Of a stretch of DNA of 64,000 nt, positions 8,263 to 17,463 are shown piece after piece. The notes below the pieces were generated by a model. It saw only the letters and a program-made list of their open reading frames with translations. It had not been told where the DNA came from and did no database searches. Every line of letters starts with the position of its first letter. Position 1 is the stretch's first letter. Where the stretch lies: assembly GCA_963705325.1 (NCBI GenBank), contig OY970069.1, forward strand, positions 3,100,001 to 3,164,000, in the 5' to 3' direction. The DNA is from DATARH01 sp963705325. GTDB taxonomy: Bacteria; Pseudomonadota; Alphaproteobacteria; ATCC43930; CGMCC-115725. The position numbers and the translations under genes are program-made.

Positions 8263-10482
8263 ATGCTTAGCGCACATTCCTTCGTCGGTCGAATGTGCGC
8301 CGGGTTTATCCTAGCGACTGCAGCATGTCCGGTCACGGGCCCAGCGCAGACGATCGATAATCCGGCTCCTGTGCAAACACCCGGGTCAACAGAGCCCGAA
8401 GCGGCAGAGCCGCCGCCGTCGCCTGCGACCACGCCGGCGCAGCCCGGAACTCCCTTTGGGGCTGCACCCGGTACTTTCCCAGGGCTTGCGCCATCCCCTT
8501 CGTCCGTTTCGCCCAGTCAGCCGACATCGCCATTCGGACCGGCGCCCGGCACCTTTCCGGGCGTTTCTCCGGCCCCGGCTACCGCGGCCCCAGCGCAGCC
8601 ATTCGGGTCGCCTCCGGGCACTCTTCCTGGCGTTTCTCCTGCCCCATCTTCGGCGACACCGGCGCAGCCGCTAAATCCATTCGGGACCGAGCCGGGCACT
8701 TTCCCTGGCCTTTCGCCACCGACGCAACCCGGGGCGCCGAGTGGCCCGGCCGCAGGTATCACCCCCGGCTCTGCGCCGTTGCCGACCGCGAACCCAACCC
8801 TACCCACTAATCCATTTCCCGATAACTCCTTGGTGCCCTCTGCCTTTGCGCCGCCGCAGTTGACCCCGGGGCTTGGTTACGGTGTCCCGGCTGCACCCAT
8901 CCCCGGCGGCGCCCCGTTGACGCCAGTGGCGCCGCCCGCCCCTCCCAATTATGCAGGTCTTGCCCCAATGGCTCCGGGAGCCCTTCCGGTGCAGGCCGGG
9001 AATCTGCGAGCGCCCCCGATCCTCATCAATTCAACCGTTTACCTATCAGAGGCTTATACCGACAACCCTCTTGGCACACCGCAAACGTTCTCCGACGTGC
9101 TCACACGGATCAGTCCTGGTACAAATATTTCCTTTGATACGTCTAGATTTCAAGGTCAATTGGCAAGTTCTATCAATTACAGTAAGTTTGCACGCACCAG
9201 CAATGAAGATTCCCTTAACGGAAATCTTCTCGGTTTTGGACTTGGGACGATTGTTCGTGATCATTTGTTTATAGATACGCGCGCGGCGATTACCCAGGTT
9301 TCGACAATTGGAGGGCTAGGTTTTGTAAATTCACCAATTGCAGGGCTAGGTTTTGCAAATACACCGTTAATCTCTACCTCTCCACAGACGCAGTCAGAAG
9401 TAATGTCACTCTCGCCTATCTGGAGGGAGTCATTTGGCGATCTAATTGATGCTGAACTGCGTTATAATTATGCGTTGAATCTGTTCAACAACGGAACATT
9501 GCTAGGCGGTACAGCAGCGACAACGACCCCGGCGGTTGGAACAGGATCTTTTGCGAATACTTCGCAGAACGACGTAACTCTAACTTTCGCGACTGGTCGT
9601 GCTTTCAATTTCTTAGCTTCAAAGTTAACGCTCAACGCCATCAAAGTCGATGCTCAATCTGCAGCGAGATCGAGCCAACTGCGAGGCTACGACGACCTAG
9701 AATACGATTTTAATCCTTCAATCGCGGCAACAGCTCGTATTGGGTTTGAGAATATTCGCTACCCGCTTCAACCGGCAGCTGGGGTGGTCGGGCCAATTTG
9801 GCTTTTTGGCGGTCGGGTCAGTCCATACCCGGGTGACTATGTGGTGCTTCAATATGGTCGGCAGGACGGCATATTGGGAGTTAACGGCTCGCTGCGCTAC
9901 CAGTTGACCGAACGTACCAATGTAGTGGCATCGCTGCAAAACGGCTTAGCGTCGTCGCAGCAAAACATTGTCGCTAACCTTAATGCGTCGCAGCTGAATG
10001 CCAATGGAGTGATTGTCAATCAATTCACAGGGTTACCCTCTGCGCTGACCAACCCAGAGTTCGCTTTTGCGCCAAACAATGTTTACCAAACGTCGAATGC
10101 CAACTTTGCGGTTGAAACCGTGCTGGACCGCGATACGTTCCGGGTGTTCGGAACTTATGCTCACCAAGTTCTCCAAGGTGGTCCGTTGCCCGCGACCGTG
10201 AGCCCTACAGCGGGAACCGATAATGCCCTGGGAACGAGTTTTAGCTGGTCGAGGTCTCTCACCCCCCAACTCACGAGCAACGCGGCACTCGGTTTCGCTA
10301 GAGAAACCGCGGGGAAGCAGAATACATTGACAGCCGATTGCAGCCTAAACTACATCTTGACTGATTCGCTGAGCGCAATTCTCCATTACCAATTAATATA
10401 TGTAACCGCTCCCGCGACTACAGCGTTTATCAATTCTTATCATCGAAATCTAATCGAAGTCGGAATAACGAAGAGCTTTTGA
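8263..10482 (+). CDS. XrtA-system outer-membrane beta-barrel protein (TIGR03016-like)
   Basis: 739 aa. A short signal peptide precedes a Pro-rich region (about residues 30-245) with at least four imperfect repeats around PFGxxPGTFPGxxP. A beta-barrel of alternating strands follows and ends in Phe (EVGITKSF), typical of outer-membrane barrels. It matches the large barrel usually found between the tyrosine kinase and the AAA ATPase in XrtA clusters. Its role is presumed to be secretion or surface anchoring of EPS. A short tandem repeat GLGFVNSPIA/GLGFANTPLI lies near residue 355. The Pro-rich region is longer than I would expect for the family. Confidence 0.85.
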   Translation: MLSAHSFVGRMCAGFILATAACPVTGPAQTIDNPAPVQTPGSTEPEAAEPPPSPATTPAQPGTPFGAAPGTFPGLAPSPSSVSPSQPTSPFGPAPGTFPGVSPAPATAAPAQPFGSPPGTLPGVSPAPSSATPAQPLNPFGTEPGTFPGLSPPTQPGAPSGPAAGITPGSAPLPTANPTLPTNPFPDNSLVPSAFAPPQLTPGLGYGVPAAPIPGGAPLTPVAPPAPPNYAGLAPMAPGALPVQAGNLRAPPILINSTVYLSEAYTDNPLGTPQTFSDVLTRISPGTNISFDTSRFQGQLASSINYSKFARTSNEDSLNGNLLGFGLGTIVRDHLFIDTRAAITQVSTIGGLGFVNSPIAGLGFANTPLISTSPQTQSEVMSLSPIWRESFGDLIDAELRYNYALNLFNNGTLLGGTAATTTPAVGTGSFANTSQNDVTLTFATGRAFNFLASKLTLNAIKVDAQSAARSSQLRGYDDLEYDFNPSIAATARIGFENIRYPLQPAAGVVGPIWLFGGRVSPYPGDYVVLQYGRQDGILGVNGSLRYQLTERTNVVASLQNGLASSQQNIVANLNASQLNANGVIVNQFTGLPSALTNPEFAFAPNNVYQTSNANFAVETVLDRDTFRVFGTYAHQVLQGGPLPATVSPTAGTDNALGTSFSWSRSLTPQLTSNAALGFARETAGKQNTLTADCSLNYILTDSLSAILHYQLIYVTAPATTAFINSYHRNLIEVGITKSF

Positions 10483-10489
10483 CGCCTCA

Positions 10490-11509
10490 ATGTACGCGAA
10501 ATTTTATGGGCTGGAAGCTCCGGCTTTCCAGCTGACCCCCGATCCGCGATTTTTCTTTGACAGCGCGGAGCATAAGCGGGCAATGGCGCATCTCACTTAC
10601 GGGCTGCATCATGCGGAAGGGTTCATTGTCATTACCGGCGAGGTTGGGGCCGGTAAAACAACGCTTGTCGATCGTCTGCTGTCGCAAATCGATCCGACCT
10701 CGTTTGTAGCAACCAAGATCGTCACCACCCAGCTGCAGGGGGACGATTTCCTACGGATGGTCGCGGCGGGATTTGGAATTAATCACATTGGGCTATCGAA
10801 GGCCGCACTGTTGAATAGTATAGAGGAGTTTGTGCGGTCGCAATTTGCTGCCCGTCGGCGAGCACTTCTTATCGTCGATGAGGCGCAAAATCTCTCATTC
10901 GAGGCGCTTGAGGAGCTTCGAATGTTGTCTAATATTGTGGTTGGTACCGCGACGGCTTTACAGAGCTTTCTTCTTGGCCAACCACAATTTCGCCAAGTGC
11001 TTGGGAACCAGGCCCTTGACCAGTTTCGCCAGCGAATTACCGCGGCGTACCATCTTGGCCCGCTAAGCGAAGGCGATACTCGAGCCTATATCGAGCATCG
11101 ACTGCACTGCGTCGGTTGGAAGGGGGATCCGCGTTTTGAGGACGATTGCTTTGCGGTGATCTACCGACACACGGGCGGTGTTCCTCGTCGAATCAATGGC
11201 CTTTGTTCTCGATTGTTGCTTTTTGGCTTCCTCGAGGAGTTGCACAATATCTCAGCGGTCGATACCGAGCGAGTGGCGGTTGATTTCAGGGCAGAGCTGT
11301 CAGCCGTAGCTGCCGCCGGGTCGCTGGAAAACCCCGCGCCGTTTGACAGAAATCCGGCACCATTCGACAGAAATTTGCCAGAATTAATCAATTTGGGTGA
11401 ACGCCTTACCGATCTTGAACGGATGAGCGCGAAACACGATCGAGCCATCAAGCGTATGGTCGAGATATTGGCGAGCTATTTCAAGAAAGCCGAAGCCGAT
11501 GGACAGTGA
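10490..11509 (+). CDS. XrtA-associated AAA ATPase (ExeA/GspA-like)
   Basis: 339 aa. The start MYAKFYGLEAPAFQLTPDP is the family hallmark. Walker A GEVGAGKTT lies at about residues 50-58, Walker B LLIVDEAQN near 124-132, and the sensor region includes RQRITAAYHLGPLSEGDT. The C-terminal part is coiled. It is encoded 8 bp after the barrel gene and overlaps the deacetylase gene by 11 bp. A heptapeptide, NPAPFDR, is directly repeated near residue 285, probably a recent in-frame slippage duplication. Confidence 0.9.
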   Translation: MYAKFYGLEAPAFQLTPDPRFFFDSAEHKRAMAHLTYGLHHAEGFIVITGEVGAGKTTLVDRLLSQIDPTSFVATKIVTTQLQGDDFLRMVAAGFGINHIGLSKAALLNSIEEFVRSQFAARRRALLIVDEAQNLSFEALEELRMLSNIVVGTATALQSFLLGQPQFRQVLGNQALDQFRQRITAAYHLGPLSEGDTRAYIEHRLHCVGWKGDPRFEDDCFAVIYRHTGGVPRRINGLCSRLLLFGFLEELHNISAVDTERVAVDFRAELSAVAAAGSLENPAPFDRNPAPFDRNLPELINLGERLTDLERMSAKHDRAIKRMVEILASYFKKAEADGQ

Positions 11510-12446
11510 CAACGCCCTTTCGGCGAAATTCGGCAGCAACGCAGGCTGTGGCTCGAGCAAACGTATCGCATCACGGTCGGCGCATCCAGCCAATGCCTTC
11601 ACCGTCGACGTCGAGGACTATTTTCAGGTCGAGGCTTTCGCCGGCATCATTGACCGTCAAGATTGGGAGCGCTGGCCGCGACGCGTGGTGCAGAATACGA
11701 ACCGGCTGCTCGATATCTTGTCTGACGCGGGGGTTACGGGGACGTTCTTCACGCTTGGCTGGGTGGCGCAGCGCCATCCTGAGCTCGTGAGGCGTATCGT
11801 TGCTGAGGGGCACGAGCTTGCAAGTCATGGCTCGGACCATTTTCGCGCGGACAAGCAATCTCCTCAAGAATTCCGAATGGACGTGAGACGCAGTAAAGCA
11901 GTGCTAGAGGATCTTGCGGGTGTCAGCATCTCTGGATTCCGTGCCCCCACCTTCTCAATTGGCTTCGGTAACCGCTGGGTTTATTTGATCCTGGCGGAGG
12001 AAGGGTTCTGTTACAGTTCAAGTGTCTACCCCATTGCCCATGATCTCTATGGGGACGCTAACGCTCCACGTTTTCCGTTCTCTCCGCATCCGGGCGTGGT
12101 CGAAATCCCGCTGACGACGGTGCGCGTTCTCGGTCGCAATCTCCCTGCGTCGGGGGGCGGCTATTTTCGACTGCTGCCGTATCGCCTGTCGCGCAGCGCT
12201 TTGCGCATGGCTAGGCGGGAATTGGATTTGCCTTGTGTCTTTTACATCCATCCATGGGAAATCGATCCTGACCAGCCACGCCAAAAAAAGGCTTCACGGC
12301 GATCGCAATTTCGTCACTACCTTAATCTCTCGCGGACCGAGGGGAGATTGCGTCGCCTTCTTGGGGATTTTAGCTGGAACCGAATGGACCGCATTTTTCT
12401 CGAGGGCATCACGCGAGGGCATGACGCGTCCGCCAGCAATGTCTGA
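11499..12446 (+). CDS. XrtA-associated polysaccharide deacetylase (DUF3473)
   Basis: 315 aa NodB-like deacetylase that would remove N-acetyl groups from the EPS. Motif 1 is FTVDVEDYFQVE (Asp-Asp type, about residues 32-43). The zinc His pair sits in HELASHGSDHFRAD (about residues 105-118), followed by GFRAPTFSIG. The C-terminal DUF3473 part contains FYIHPWEIDPDQP. No signal peptide is seen, consistent with a cytoplasmic enzyme in these clusters. The start codon lies inside the preceding gene. Confidence 0.92.
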   Translation: MDSDNALSAKFGSNAGCGSSKRIASRSAHPANAFTVDVEDYFQVEAFAGIIDRQDWERWPRRVVQNTNRLLDILSDAGVTGTFFTLGWVAQRHPELVRRIVAEGHELASHGSDHFRADKQSPQEFRMDVRRSKAVLEDLAGVSISGFRAPTFSIGFGNRWVYLILAEEGFCYSSSVYPIAHDLYGDANAPRFPFSPHPGVVEIPLTTVRVLGRNLPASGGGYFRLLPYRLSRSALRMARRELDLPCVFYIHPWEIDPDQPRQKKASRRSQFRHYLNLSRTEGRLRRLLGDFSWNRMDRIFLEGITRGHDASASNV

Positions 12447-12449
12447 TAT

Positions 12450-13496
12450 ATGGCATCAAACTCACAGCCGATAACAATCCGAACGCTGGAGCCGGCCGAT
12501 GAACCGCGTTGGGACGCGTTCGTCGAGGCCGCGCCAGATGCGACCTTCTTCCATTTGTCCGGCTGGAGGAAAGTGATCGAGACCGCGTTTAAGCATCGGA
12601 CCTACTATCTGATGGCCGAACGCGGTGAAACGATTACCGGTGTGCTGCCACTAACCCTGGTGAAGACCAAACTCTTCGGCGCTAGCCTGATCTCCAATGC
12701 ATTTTGCGTATATGGCGGTCCGGTCGGAGCAGATGTCTCCAGCATGGCGTCGTTAGAAGATGCCGCTGTCGGGCTGATGGGCCAACTCGGAGTCCCAGTG
12801 CTGGAATTTCGCTCATGGGCGGAAAGTCGGCGAGATTGGGCGAGTAAGAATAACCTTTACGCTACTTTTCGGAAATCGCTTGATCCTTTAGTGGACAATA
12901 ATCTGAAGGCGATTCCGCGCAAGCAGCGCGCAATGGTGCGCAAGGGAATACAGAATGGATTGCAATCTGAACTCGACGATGATCCCGGACGATTTTACCA
13001 AATTTATTCCGAGAGCGTACGTAACCTCGGGACCCCAGTGTTCGCGAAACAGTATTTTAAGCTGCTGCGTGCAGTGTTTCCGCAACAATCCGATATCGTC
13101 ACGATAACGAGCGATGGAAAAGCGGTAGCGTCGGTGATGAATTTTTATTTTCGAGATGAAGTGTTACCCTATTATGGCGGGGGGATTGCGGATGCGCGCC
13201 GTTTAGCGGCGAATGATTTCATGTATTGGGAGGTTATGCGCCGCGCTTGCGAGCGGGGATTTCGTCTTTTCGACTTCGGCCGCAGCAAGGTTGGGACTGG
13301 TGCCTTTAATTTCAAGTGCTACTGGGGCTTTGAACCCACACCGTTAGTGTATCAATACCGCTTAGCTCCCGGACAAAAAATTCCCGACCTGAACCCACTT
13401 AATCCAAAGTTGCGGCTATTCGTGGAGCTGTGGAAAAAACTGCCATTGGCAGTAGCGGCGAGACTCGGGCCGCCGATTGTACGTGGGCTGGGTTAA
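12450..13496 (+). CDS. FemAB-family XrtA-associated protein (GNAT fold)
   Basis: 348 aa. FemAB/CelD-like acyltransferase domain: WDAFVEAAPDATFFHLSGW at the N-terminus, AIPRKQRAMVRKG in the middle, and YWEVMRRACERGFRLFDFGR and GAFNFKCYWGFEP towards the end. In XrtA loci this family is a constant neighbour of the deacetylase and probably adds an aminoacyl or acyl group to the glycan; the substrate is unknown. Starts 3 bp after the deacetylase stop, so they are almost certainly cotranscribed. Confidence 0.88.
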   Translation: MASNSQPITIRTLEPADEPRWDAFVEAAPDATFFHLSGWRKVIETAFKHRTYYLMAERGETITGVLPLTLVKTKLFGASLISNAFCVYGGPVGADVSSMASLEDAAVGLMGQLGVPVLEFRSWAESRRDWASKNNLYATFRKSLDPLVDNNLKAIPRKQRAMVRKGIQNGLQSELDDDPGRFYQIYSESVRNLGTPVFAKQYFKLLRAVFPQQSDIVTITSDGKAVASVMNFYFRDEVLPYYGGGIADARRLAANDFMYWEVMRRACERGFRLFDFGRSKVGTGAFNFKCYWGFEPTPLVYQYRLAPGQKIPDLNPLNPKLRLFVELWKKLPLAVAARLGPPIVRGLG

Positions 13497-13806
13497 ATGT
13501 GGGCGGCATTCTCTTCCTTCCGCACCACACCCCTTCACCTCGCTGGACGAGACCGAACCGAGCAATACTTGTTCTTGCTCGCCGGCTGCTCCGACAATGA
13601 GCTGTTGACCGCAGCCACACCTGCAGGGTTCGCTGATATGGCTTGGCGTATCCTGTGCGGCGTCGAGGGCGAATGGGCAGGAAGGGCGAGGGAGCACATC
13701 GTCCACAATGATTTAGGGTCTCCACACGACGCACTATCGAGCAGACGTACGGCGGGTGAGGGCTCGATATACCCGAGCGTATTGCTTGTTACGGCGTGAC
13801 CTCCTA
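13497..13806 (+). other. Gap between FemAB and exosortase genes
   Basis: A 100-codon open frame begins with an ATG directly after the FemAB stop (13497-13799), but its composition is not protein-like and I recognise no family. In comparable XrtA clusters a glycosyltransferase often occupies this place, so this may be a deletion scar. Treated as non-coding. Confidence 0.45.
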
Positions 13807-15351
13807 ATGACGCCGCCCGCGCCTACGCCGACCCGAACAGCGGTTCCGCAAATTGAATCCATTCGGGTTTGGCTTCCAGGGTTGGTCTCAGCCGCCGTCG
13901 CGTGCGCCGGTGTTGGCATCGTATTTTGGCAAGACTTAGCTAGTGCCCTAACCGTGTGGGTGGGTTCAACCGCATATAACCACTGCTTTCTGATAATCCC
14001 TTTGGTGATAGCGCTGCTATGGAGTCGTCGAGGAATAATCAAAAATTTAGCCCCAATACCATCTTTTTGGTTTCTTGGGTTTATACCCCTTTTATCGGGA
14101 TTATGGATTGTTACGACGCTACTGGGAGTTAAAGAAGCGAGCCAAATTTTAGTGATATCTGTATTAGAAATATTTTTAATTTCTATTATCGGTTGGAGAA
14201 CGTTTCGTGCCCTTCTTGCGCCTCTACTTTTCCTTTTTTTTCTTGTCCCCTTTGGGGCGTTTGTCGTCCCTATTTTGCAGCGGTTCACTGCCACCTTTGC
14301 CGTCCATGGGCTTCAACTTCTCGATATTCCTGTTTTTGCCAACGGCTTCGTGATTGAAATACCCGAAGGGACGTTTGAGGTCGCCGAAGCGTGCGCGGGC
14401 CTCAGATTTCTCATAGCTTCCATCGTCTTTGGATGCTTCTTTGCTACTATTATGTACCGTAGCCGAGTACGGCAAATGGTGTTTATTGGCCTCTCTATCG
14501 TCATTCCCGTCGTTGCGAACGGGCTGCGCGCACTCGGTATCATTCTCCTCGGCCACTTGAAAGGAAGCGCCTCGGCGGCCGCGACGGACCACGTCCTTTA
14601 CGGGTGGATCTTCTTTTCCCTCGTCACTTTGACCCTGGCAGCTGTGGGAATGACGTTTGCAGAACCACATCGGTTCATTTCGGTTGACACGATGCCGATG
14701 GCTTCTTCGTCGAAGTTCCGGTTCATCGCGACCGTGGCTGCAGGGTTGGCTCTCATGCTCGTGGGCCCCGCGTATCTAAGGATGATCGATCCTGTTTCGG
14801 CCGAACCTGCTGTGTCTTCGTTGGCACTGCCACCAGGTGGTGGCTGGGCTCAGGCGTCTAATCTGAAGATAGACTGGAGCCCGATCACCCAGGGAACCGA
14901 ACAGAGGTCGCTTATTACGTATCGTAGCAACGATAGTGAGGTGACCGAATTTATCGCGCTTTATTCGCTCCCCACGCGGGGGAGCCCATTCACTAGTACG
15001 CTAAACAGCGTTGCCGATCCGGAAACTTGGCATCTAGGAGACACCACAGCAACAACCGTCCCGCGGTCGAGCGCGGCACCGCTGGTGGTAAGCGCCACAA
15101 TCATCGAGCGACAGTCGAGCTCTAGGCTTGTATGGTGGTTTTATGCCATCGATGATCAGATGACGACCAGCGTTCTCGAAGCCAAGCTGTTGCAGGCCCG
15201 CGCTGCGCTTCTCGGCGGACATCACGTTGGAGCCTTCGTCGCTATTTCAACAGAAGCTGACGATATCGGGGCTGCGAATTCTGTGTTGACACATTTTGTC
15301 GAAGCGATGGCTCCGTGGCGAGATTTGCATCGTGCGTACATCGGATGGTAA
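13807..15351 (+). CDS. xrtA: Exosortase A fused to EpsI domain
   Basis: 514 aa. Residues about 20-300 form a multi-span membrane exosortase, a cysteine transpeptidase that processes PEP-CTERM proteins. The catalytic triad is visible: Cys196 in VAEACAGLRF, Arg241 in VANGLRALGI and His262 in ATDHVLYGWIFF. After the last membrane segment a periplasmic EpsI (DUF3485) domain covers about residues 340-510, including the conserved Trp-rich segment SRLVWWFYAIDDQ. This fused form is typical of the XrtA type. I chose ATG 13807; an upstream in-frame start at 13756 gives an unlikely basic extension. Confidence 0.93.
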   Translation: MTPPAPTPTRTAVPQIESIRVWLPGLVSAAVACAGVGIVFWQDLASALTVWVGSTAYNHCFLIIPLVIALLWSRRGIIKNLAPIPSFWFLGFIPLLSGLWIVTTLLGVKEASQILVISVLEIFLISIIGWRTFRALLAPLLFLFFLVPFGAFVVPILQRFTATFAVHGLQLLDIPVFANGFVIEIPEGTFEVAEACAGLRFLIASIVFGCFFATIMYRSRVRQMVFIGLSIVIPVVANGLRALGIILLGHLKGSASAAATDHVLYGWIFFSLVTLTLAAVGMTFAEPHRFISVDTMPMASSSKFRFIATVAAGLALMLVGPAYLRMIDPVSAEPAVSSLALPPGGGWAQASNLKIDWSPITQGTEQRSLITYRSNDSEVTEFIALYSLPTRGSPFTSTLNSVADPETWHLGDTTATTVPRSSAAPLVVSATIIERQSSSRLVWWFYAIDDQMTTSVLEAKLLQARAALLGGHHVGAFVAISTEADDIGAANSVLTHFVEAMAPWRDLHRAYIGW

Positions 15352-15445
15352 ACAGATAAAACTGCGAGCGAACGCTTTGGTATTTTCAAATAAATGCCGC
15401 TTGTGTCACGACGATGCTTCGCGGGCATAACCCTATACATCAATA

Positions 15446-16714
15446 ATGATAATGCAGCGGCAACCGTCTGACCATTCTCGACGCGAGACGGTGTCCGCAC
15501 GACCGACCCAGCAGAACCGCGCAACTTTTGGTGACAGAGGGTCTAGTCATGCGGTGGTGCTGGTGATTGTTACAATTGGTATCGTCTTCGGATCACTTTA
15601 CCCATTCGCATTCCGGAACCCACCCGAAGGGATCGGTCCGTTTCTCACTCTTGTCGAAACTTGGTCGGTCAGACCCGGCCGCGCCGATATCTTAGCTAAC
15701 ATTCTACTGTATATGCCATTCGGCATGTTTGCAGTTTTGGCACAACGACGGCCAGTCGCCATATTCCGGTCGTTGGCAGTCGTGATGCTGGCCGGCGGTG
15801 CGCTCTCGTTTGCAATAGAGTTAATCCAATACTTTGACGAAGGTCGCGTGACCAATGCTTTCGATGTCTACACAAATCTTTTGGGGACTACGGTCGGTGG
15901 GATTGCCGGAGCTATATTCCGTAGCAACTTGAGACATGTCTCCGTTGACCCATTAATTTCCAGACCGGTTCCGACATTGTTGGTGATGACCTGGGTTGCA
16001 TATCGCCTCTACCCCTACGTACCTACGATCGACCTACACAAATATTGGAATACTCTCAAACCGGTGGTGGCCTCTCCGTCTCTCACCGTTTTTGACCTTT
16101 ATCGTTACACGGTCGTTTGGCTGACAATATTCGCCTTGATTGCGGCGATCGCTGGCGAGCGTCGAGGGAAATCATTGGCGGCGCTGTTTTCAGTGAGCAT
16201 CTTGCTGGCGAAGGTGCTGATCATTAACGCGACGCTTAGCGTTGCCGAGATCGGCGGGGCAGCCTTGGCGTTGTTCCTGAGCTCGACGCTCGCAGTGAGC
16301 CCGCGGTGGCGCGGTGGCATACTGGCTGTACTTCTTGCCGGATACGTTATCGCCGCGCGACTTGAGCCGTTTGACTTTCTTCCGGTTGGTCGCGCGTTTG
16401 GGTGGATACCTTTCGCCAGTTTTCTCGGAGGCGGCTCACTCATGGTTAACACACTGTCGTTTTTCGAAAAGGTATTCCTCTATGGGAGTTTGTTGTTCCT
16501 GTTGACCGAGGCTGGAGTGCGTCTTGGCATCGCGGCGCTGCTTGTCGCGTCGTGTCTTTTCGCGACGAGTTGGCTCGATACCTATCTAGCTGGGCGGTCG
16601 GCCGAAATCACCGACGCAGTCATGACGCTCCTGATCGCGTTGATTTTTGCGCTCCTGGGGCTGGAGCGGCGACAATTGCCAGGTAAGTTGGCCACGGACC
16701 CCCAAGGAAAGTAA
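15446..16714 (+). CDS. VanZ-like multi-pass membrane protein
   Basis: 422 aa with about 10 hydrophobic segments. The N-terminal half has the VanZ signature: GSLYPFAFR, RADILANILLYMPFGM and SFAIELIQYFDEGRVTNAFD. VanZ-like proteins occur in many EPS/XrtA clusters; the molecular role is unknown. The start is uncertain, with the ATG at 15446 or 15452. The C-terminal half is membrane-embedded and without a recognised domain. Confidence 0.8.
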   Translation: MIMQRQPSDHSRRETVSARPTQQNRATFGDRGSSHAVVLVIVTIGIVFGSLYPFAFRNPPEGIGPFLTLVETWSVRPGRADILANILLYMPFGMFAVLAQRRPVAIFRSLAVVMLAGGALSFAIELIQYFDEGRVTNAFDVYTNLLGTTVGGIAGAIFRSNLRHVSVDPLISRPVPTLLVMTWVAYRLYPYVPTIDLHKYWNTLKPVVASPSLTVFDLYRYTVVWLTIFALIAAIAGERRGKSLAALFSVSILLAKVLIINATLSVAEIGGAALALFLSSTLAVSPRWRGGILAVLLAGYVIAARLEPFDFLPVGRAFGWIPFASFLGGGSLMVNTLSFFEKVFLYGSLLFLLTEAGVRLGIAALLVASCLFATSWLDTYLAGRSAEITDAVMTLLIALIFALLGLERRQLPGKLATDPQGK

Positions 16715-16836
16715 CTTGGAAAGAGATTTCGTTTATCACGACTATCCGAGCTTAAAGGCCGGCGTCGCAATGTTAGCCGGCGAGATTGAACCGACTTTTT
16801 AGATGTTGATGGCTCAACGACGGCGAGGGTGCAGAT

Positions 16837-17463
16837 ATGAATGAGGCGGTGCGCGGGTCGATAGTCGATTACTTAGCACAGTCGCGCGACGTGCTGCAAA
16901 AGGCGATGAACGACTGCGGATTTATCGCGGCCATCGCGGCGATCGCTGACTGCATTTCCGATGCGTTGGCTAATCGGCACAAGGTTCTGCTGGCCGGCAA
17001 TGGGGGCAGCGCCGCCGACGCGCAACACATCGCCGGCGAATTTCTGTCCCGACTTAACTATGACCGCGCCCCCGCAGCCGCCATAGCGCTGACGACCGAC
17101 AGCTCAGTAATGACGGCCATCGGGAACGATTACGGTTATGAACGGCTGTTCGAGCGGCAGGTACTTGGCCTTGGCCAGCCCGGAGACGTGCTGATCGCGA
17201 TTTCGACCTCGGGGCGATCGCCAAACGTGTTGCGCGCGGCCGATGCGGCACGAGAAAAGGGGCTCGCGGTCATCGGCTTTATGGGCCAGAACGGTGGCGA
17301 TCTGAAGGCACGCTGCGACATTCCCCTGCTAGTCCCTTCGAACTCGACGCCGCTGATCCAGCAAGTGCACATTACCGCCGGCCACGTCATTTGTGGCCTC
17401 GTCGAGGAGCGGCTGTTCCCGAGAATCAATACTGGCGATGCGTCTGCTACCGCGATGCGATGA
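16837..17463 (+). CDS. gmhA: Sedoheptulose-7-phosphate isomerase
   Basis: 208 aa SIS-domain enzyme converting sedoheptulose 7-phosphate to glycero-manno-heptose 7-phosphate, the first step of activated heptose synthesis. Signatures: LLAGNGGSAADAQHIAGEF (about residues 50-68), ALTTDSSVMTAIGNDYGYE, IAISTSGRSPNVLRAA and the metal-site helix QQVHITAGHVICGLVE. Length is normal for the family. The next gene overlaps by 4 bp (ATGA). Confidence 0.93.
   Translation: MNEAVRGSIVDYLAQSRDVLQKAMNDCGFIAAIAAIADCISDALANRHKVLLAGNGGSAADAQHIAGEFLSRLNYDRAPAAAIALTTDSSVMTAIGNDYGYERLFERQVLGLGQPGDVLIAISTSGRSPNVLRAADAAREKGLAVIGFMGQNGGDLKARCDIPLLVPSNSTPLIQQVHITAGHVICGLVEERLFPRINTGDASATAMR

Noticed and set aside
13497..13799. 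100-codon frame directly after FemAB
   Set aside because: Start position is attractive, but composition and lack of any family pattern make it doubtful; kept as an intergenic note.
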